DNA of 64,000 bases, from positions 62,001 through 126,000 of the forward strand of contig NZ_ARQI01000129.1 in NCBI RefSeq assembly GCF_000384655.1, read 5' to 3'. This DNA comes from Brachyspira innocens ATCC 29796. GTDB lineage: Bacteria; Spirochaetota; Brachyspiria; Brachyspirales; Brachyspiraceae. The notes beneath the pieces were generated by a model. It had not been told where the DNA came from and searched no databases. It saw nothing but the letters and a program-made list of their open reading frames with translations. This document shows, one piece after another, positions 61,010-64,000 of this stretch (its first letter is position 1; every line of letters starts with the position of its first letter). The position numbers and the translations under genes were made by a program.

Positions 61010-61972
61010 TTACATTTGGAAAGGTTTTTCTTTAGTAAAGTCTGGCAAATAATTTTCAGAACTCTCCATCTCCTGAACCAATAAATTTTCAAAGCCCAAA
61101 TCAAGAGCATAATCTACAACATCATCATACTCTTTTTTATATAGTTTTCTGTTTATATTCTCAAAATCTAAAGCCTTAAATTGCGGATTATACTGAGACA
61201 TTAAAGATATAGTGCTTTTTAAAAATCCCCTCTCCTTTAACTCTATTAATATATCGTAAGAATCAGATTCATTATTTGGAAGTATCAAATGCCTTATTAT
61301 AATTCCTCTCTCAGCAATCCCATTATCATTAACAGTCAAATCTCCAACCTGACTTTTCATTATCTCTATAGCATTAATAGCAACATTAAAATAATTTTCA
61401 GCCCTAGAATATTTAAAAGCCTTATCATCAAAAACATATTTTAAATCAGGCAAATATATATCAACTATGCCGTCTAAACAATCCAGTAACTCTTTAGTAT
61501 CATACCCATTTGTATTATAAACTATAGGAAGATTAAGACCTTTCTCTAAAGCAATCTTTAAACCTTTAAGAACTGGATATATAACATGAGTAGCACTTAC
61601 TAAATTTATATTTAAAGCTCCATCTCTTTCTAAACTCAAAAAATAATCGCCTAATGTTTCTATATTAACGGCATCGCCAACTCCTTCATTACTAATCTGA
61701 TAATTCTGACAAAATACACAGTTCAAATTACAGCTTGAAAAAAATACGGTTCCGCTTCCTCTCTCTCCTACAAGCATAGGCTCTTCTCCAAAATGAAGTG
61801 TATGAGATGCTACTTTTATATGATTAGTATCTTCAAAAATTTTGCATCTTCCTATCTTATTTTCATTACGATTAATACCGCATATATGTCCGCAGCATAT
61901 ACAACTGTCATAAAGTGCCTTTGCCTTATCTATTACTGCACCTATATTTTTTAAATGCTTTTCATTATACAT
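61010..61972 (-). CDS. PflX-like radical SAM protein (COG1313)
   Basis: 320 residues. Radical-SAM cysteines C81, C85 and C88 in FFSSCNLNCVFCQNYQIS. An N-terminal cysteine cluster (YDSCICCGHICGINR: C24, C26, C27, C31, plus C43) could bind a second cluster or zinc. The core contains LPIVYNTNGYD, DIYLPDLKYVFDDKAFKYS and IIRHLILPNN, typical of the uncharacterised PflX/YgiQ-like activase branch. It resembles glycyl-radical-enzyme activases, but no glycyl-radical enzyme is adjacent. Substrate unknown. Confidence 0.85.
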   Translation of the reverse strand: MYNEKHLKNIGAVIDKAKALYDSCICCGHICGINRNENKIGRCKIFEDTNHIKVASHTLHFGEEPMLVGERGSGTVFFSSCNLNCVFCQNYQISNEGVGDAVNIETLGDYFLSLERDGALNINLVSATHVIYPVLKGLKIALEKGLNLPIVYNTNGYDTKELLDCLDGIVDIYLPDLKYVFDDKAFKYSRAENYFNVAINAIEIMKSQVGDLTVNDNGIAERGIIIRHLILPNNESDSYDILIELKERGFLKSTISLMSQYNPQFKALDFENINRKLYKKEYDDVVDYALDLGFENLLVQEMESSENYLPDFTKEKPFQM

Positions 61973-62085
61973 AATTTGTCCTAATATTATTTATATTAAA
62001 TAATATACAAAAAATAAAACTATATCAATAGCATAATATTATTATAAATATAAACAAAAAAACGACAAAAATACATATTAAGATA

Positions 62086-62113
62086 TTGACAATTTTTATT
62101 TAAATGTTAGAAT
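62086..62113 (+). promoter_or_regulatory. Promoter of feoB
   Basis: TTGACA (62086-62091), 16 bases, TAGAAT (62108-62113), about 45 bases before the ATG. No clear Fur-type palindrome is seen at it. Confidence 0.68.
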
Positions 62114-62159
62114 ACACAAACAATTTGTAAATATCTTATAATTTTCAAGGAGAAAATTT

Positions 62160-64000
62160 ATGAAACTAACTGAATTGGATATTGAAGAAGGTTTTGTTGT
62201 TGATAAAGTAGCCACTGATGGTGAAATTAGACAAAGAATTATAGAAATGGGTTTCACACCCGGGGCTAAAGGCTGGATTGTAAGAAAAGCACCTTTAGGA
62301 GACCCTATACAAGTTCATATAATGGATTATGAAATATCTTTAAGAAAATCTGAAGCTAACGGAATAGAAGTTGATAAATCTAATATTGAAATAAAAAAAG
62401 AAAGAGTATTAAAGCCAATTGAACATAAAGAATCAAAAGAAGATGAAGCTTCATTAACTGAAAATAAAAGCGATATAGCTAAAAAGATAAAAGTTCCTTC
62501 TAATAATACAAAATTAAAAGTAGCATTAGCTGGAAATCCTAATTCTGGTAAAACTACAATATTTAATGCACTAACAGGAGCAAATTATAAAGTTGCTAAT
62601 TACCCCGGTGTAACTGTAGAAAAAAGACAAGCTAATATGATGTATAACGGATATACTTATGATTTGATTGATTTACCCGGTGTTTATAGTTTAAGTGCTT
62701 ATTCACAAGATGAGGTTGTTGCATGTGATGTTTTACTTAATGAAAAACCAGACTTTATAATCAATGTTATAGATTCTACAAATTTGGAAAGAAATCTTTA
62801 TCTTACATTGCAGCTTGTAGAATTAGGTATTCCTATAGTATGCGTACTTAATATGTATGAGCATGCTGAAAAAAACGGAGTTAATATTGATGAAAAAATT
62901 TTAACAGAGCTTTTTAAACTTCCAGTAATGAAAGTACATGGCAATAAATACGAAAGTGTTGTTATGATATTAGAAAAAATAGAAAAGATGTACAAATCTG
63001 GAAATAAGCTTCATCAGGATTCCGCTATAAGATACGGAGAAGAAGTTGAAAAAGCTATAGAAATAATCACAAATAAAATGCAGGGAGATATAAGCAATCT
63101 TCATAAAAGATGGCTTGCTATAAAGGCATTAGAAAAAGACGAAAGAGCGATTCACTCTATAAGAAGAGAATGCAATAACGGCGGAGATGTTATAGAAACT
63201 CTAAATAAAGAAATTATAAAATTAGAAAACTCAATGAATGCAAAAACAGATTCTATAATGGCTGATAAAAGATATTCATATATAAGAGGAGCTTTACAGG
63301 AAGCTGTTCATAAGGATAATATACAGGCATTCAATTTTACTGAGGCTGCTGATGTAATATTTTTAAATAAATGGCTTGGTCTTCCAATATTTTTGGTTGT
63401 ATTATGGCTTATATTTAAGATAACATTTACAGTAGGGGCATATCCTCAAGGCTGGCTTGAAATGGGTATAGGAGCATTATCTGGTTTTATAGGCAGTTTA
63501 CTTCCAGAAGGCAGTTTAATACAGTCGGTTATTGTTGATGGTGTTATAGGCGGCGTTGGGGCTGTATTATCATTTCTTCCGCTTGTACTTATACTTTTTA
63601 CTGGTATTTCATTTTTGGAAGACTCTGGATATATGGCAAGGGCTGCGTTCTTAATGGACAAAATAATGCATAAATTAGGTCTTCATGGTCAGTCATTTAT
63701 CCCTCTTTTCTTGGGTTTCGGCTGTACTATTCCAGCTGTTATGGCAGCTCGCACATTAAGAAGTAAAAAAGACAGAGTTGTAACTGTTTTAATTACTACA
63801 TTTATGAGCTGCGGTGCAAGGCTTCCAGTATATATACTTTTTATAGGGGCTTTCTTCGCTCCAAAAATGGCTGCTTCTGTAATGTTCAGTATATACATGA
63901 TTGGTGTATTAATGGCTTTTATAATGGCATTTATATTTAGAAAAGCATTCTTTAAAGGCGAAGAAACTCCTTTTGTAATGGAGCTTCCTCCATACAGAAT
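62160..64000 (+). CDS. feoB: FeoA-FeoB fusion, ferrous iron transporter (3' end outside window)
   Basis: About 613 codons are visible. Residues 1-75 form a FeoA-type SH3 domain (MKLTELDIEEGFVVDKVATD; RQRIIEMGFTPGAKGW), then a charged linker (76-118) leads into the FeoB G domain: G1 GNPNSGKTT (125-133), ANYPGVTVEKR (146-156, G2), DLPGVYSLSA (171-180, G3) and G4 LNMYEHAE (230-237), where the usual Asp of NMxD is Glu. The helical spacer domain and the first gate helices follow (LSFLPLVLILFTGISFLEDS then GYMARAAF; FIPLFLGFGCTIPAVMAART with the conserved Cys). It imports Fe2+ across the inner membrane. AAGGAG precedes the ATG. Confidence 0.94.
   Translation, partial: MKLTELDIEEGFVVDKVATDGEIRQRIIEMGFTPGAKGWIVRKAPLGDPIQVHIMDYEISLRKSEANGIEVDKSNIEIKKERVLKPIEHKESKEDEASLTENKSDIAKKIKVPSNNTKLKVALAGNPNSGKTTIFNALTGANYKVANYPGVTVEKRQANMMYNGYTYDLIDLPGVYSLSAYSQDEVVACDVLLNEKPDFIINVIDSTNLERNLYLTLQLVELGIPIVCVLNMYEHAEKNGVNIDEKILTELFKLPVMKVHGNKYESVVMILEKIEKMYKSGNKLHQDSAIRYGEEVEKAIEIITNKMQGDISNLHKRWLAIKALEKDERAIHSIRRECNNGGDVIETLNKEIIKLENSMNAKTDSIMADKRYSYIRGALQEAVHKDNIQAFNFTEAADVIFLNKWLGLPIFLVVLWLIFKITFTVGAYPQGWLEMGIGALSGFIGSLLPEGSLIQSVIVDGVIGGVGAVLSFLPLVLILFTGISFLEDSGYMARAAFLMDKIMHKLGLHGQSFIPLFLGFGCTIPAVMAARTLRSKKDRVVTVLITTFMSCGARLPVYILFIGAFFAPKMAASVMFSIYMIGVLMAFIMAFIFRKAFFKGEETPFVMELPPYR

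Noticed and set aside
1-64000. Prophage, transposon, integron or CRISPR array
   Set aside because: No transposase, integrase, Cas or phage structural protein is seen, and no regularly spaced direct repeats were noticed by eye.

Overview
The DNA is very A+T-rich (roughly a quarter to a third G+C by eye), uses ATA/AGA/TTA codons heavily and often starts genes with GTG or TTG. Most promoters I can read are TTGACA, 16-17 bases, TATAAT-like. Gene content points to an anaerobic, low-GC spirochaete, most likely Brachyspira: a group-B-type [FeFe] hydrogenase, several radical-SAM and ferredoxin-type proteins, rubrerythrin, many TPR proteins, and a long TPR protein resembling the N-terminal extension of spirochaetal GreA. 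The genus is inferred from gene content only. No rRNA operon, prophage, transposase or CRISPR array is visible. || Layout. 1-6 kb: 5' part of a chemotaxis receptor (-), TPR protein and secreted LamG/FN3 protein (-), secreted ankyrin protein (+), [FeFe] hydrogenase (-). 6.2-17.8 kb: alanine dehydrogenase (+) behind a promoter overlaid by two interleaved inverted repeats, PlsC (-), then NadK-RecN, FGGY kinase, FmdB-type zinc ribbon, RlmN, a 903-residue DUF4132-like protein and a polyprenol-phosphate mannosyltransferase (+). 17.8-20.8 kb: three tandem paralogous substrate-binding lipoproteins without permease or ATPase. 20.7-25.3 kb (-): FtsY-AroA, a decayed secreted rubrerythrin with an intact palindromic operator, a PLP aminotransferase. 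25.4-30 kb (+): two secreted rhodaneses bracketing an ArsS/rSAM-SeCys-family radical SAM protein and the methylthioribose salvage genes mtnA-mtnK. 30-41.6 kb: OLD-like ATPase/TOPRIM protein, a second aminotransferase, tRNA-Lys, tRNA-Glu, an RluA-type pseudouridine synthase, tRNA-Phe, GldG-like protein, RadA, HD-domain protein and Dxs. || 41.8-48.8 kb (-) is the most distinctive region: two TVP38/TMEM64 membrane proteins, two YdjY-like lipoproteins with a C-x2-C-x3-C motif, a four-helix membrane protein, the two glycosyltransferase families known as rSAM/selenodomain-associated transferases 1 and 2, and a two-CCG-domain iron-sulfur protein. Together with the ArsS-like protein 16 kb away this looks like a dispersed, all-cysteine version of the poorly understood selenodomain/arsenosugar-type pathway. 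49.0-52.9 kb (+): a complete ECF transporter (S, A, A', T) with a TudS-related putative desulfidase between S and the ATPases, preceded by a long leader that may be structured. 52.9-62 kb (-): two TPR proteins (one GreA-extension-like), a frameshifted hutI, TSUP permease, PHP phosphoesterase, cytidylate-kinase-like protein, small HEAT protein plus MinD/FlhG-like ATPase, and a PflX-like radical SAM protein. 62.1 kb to the end (+): 5' part of a FeoA-FeoB fusion. || Taken together this is chromosomal core sequence of an anaerobe with strong iron-sulfur, radical-SAM and sulfur themes, interrupted by two pseudogenes and two diverged copies of a GC-rich intergenic repeat.
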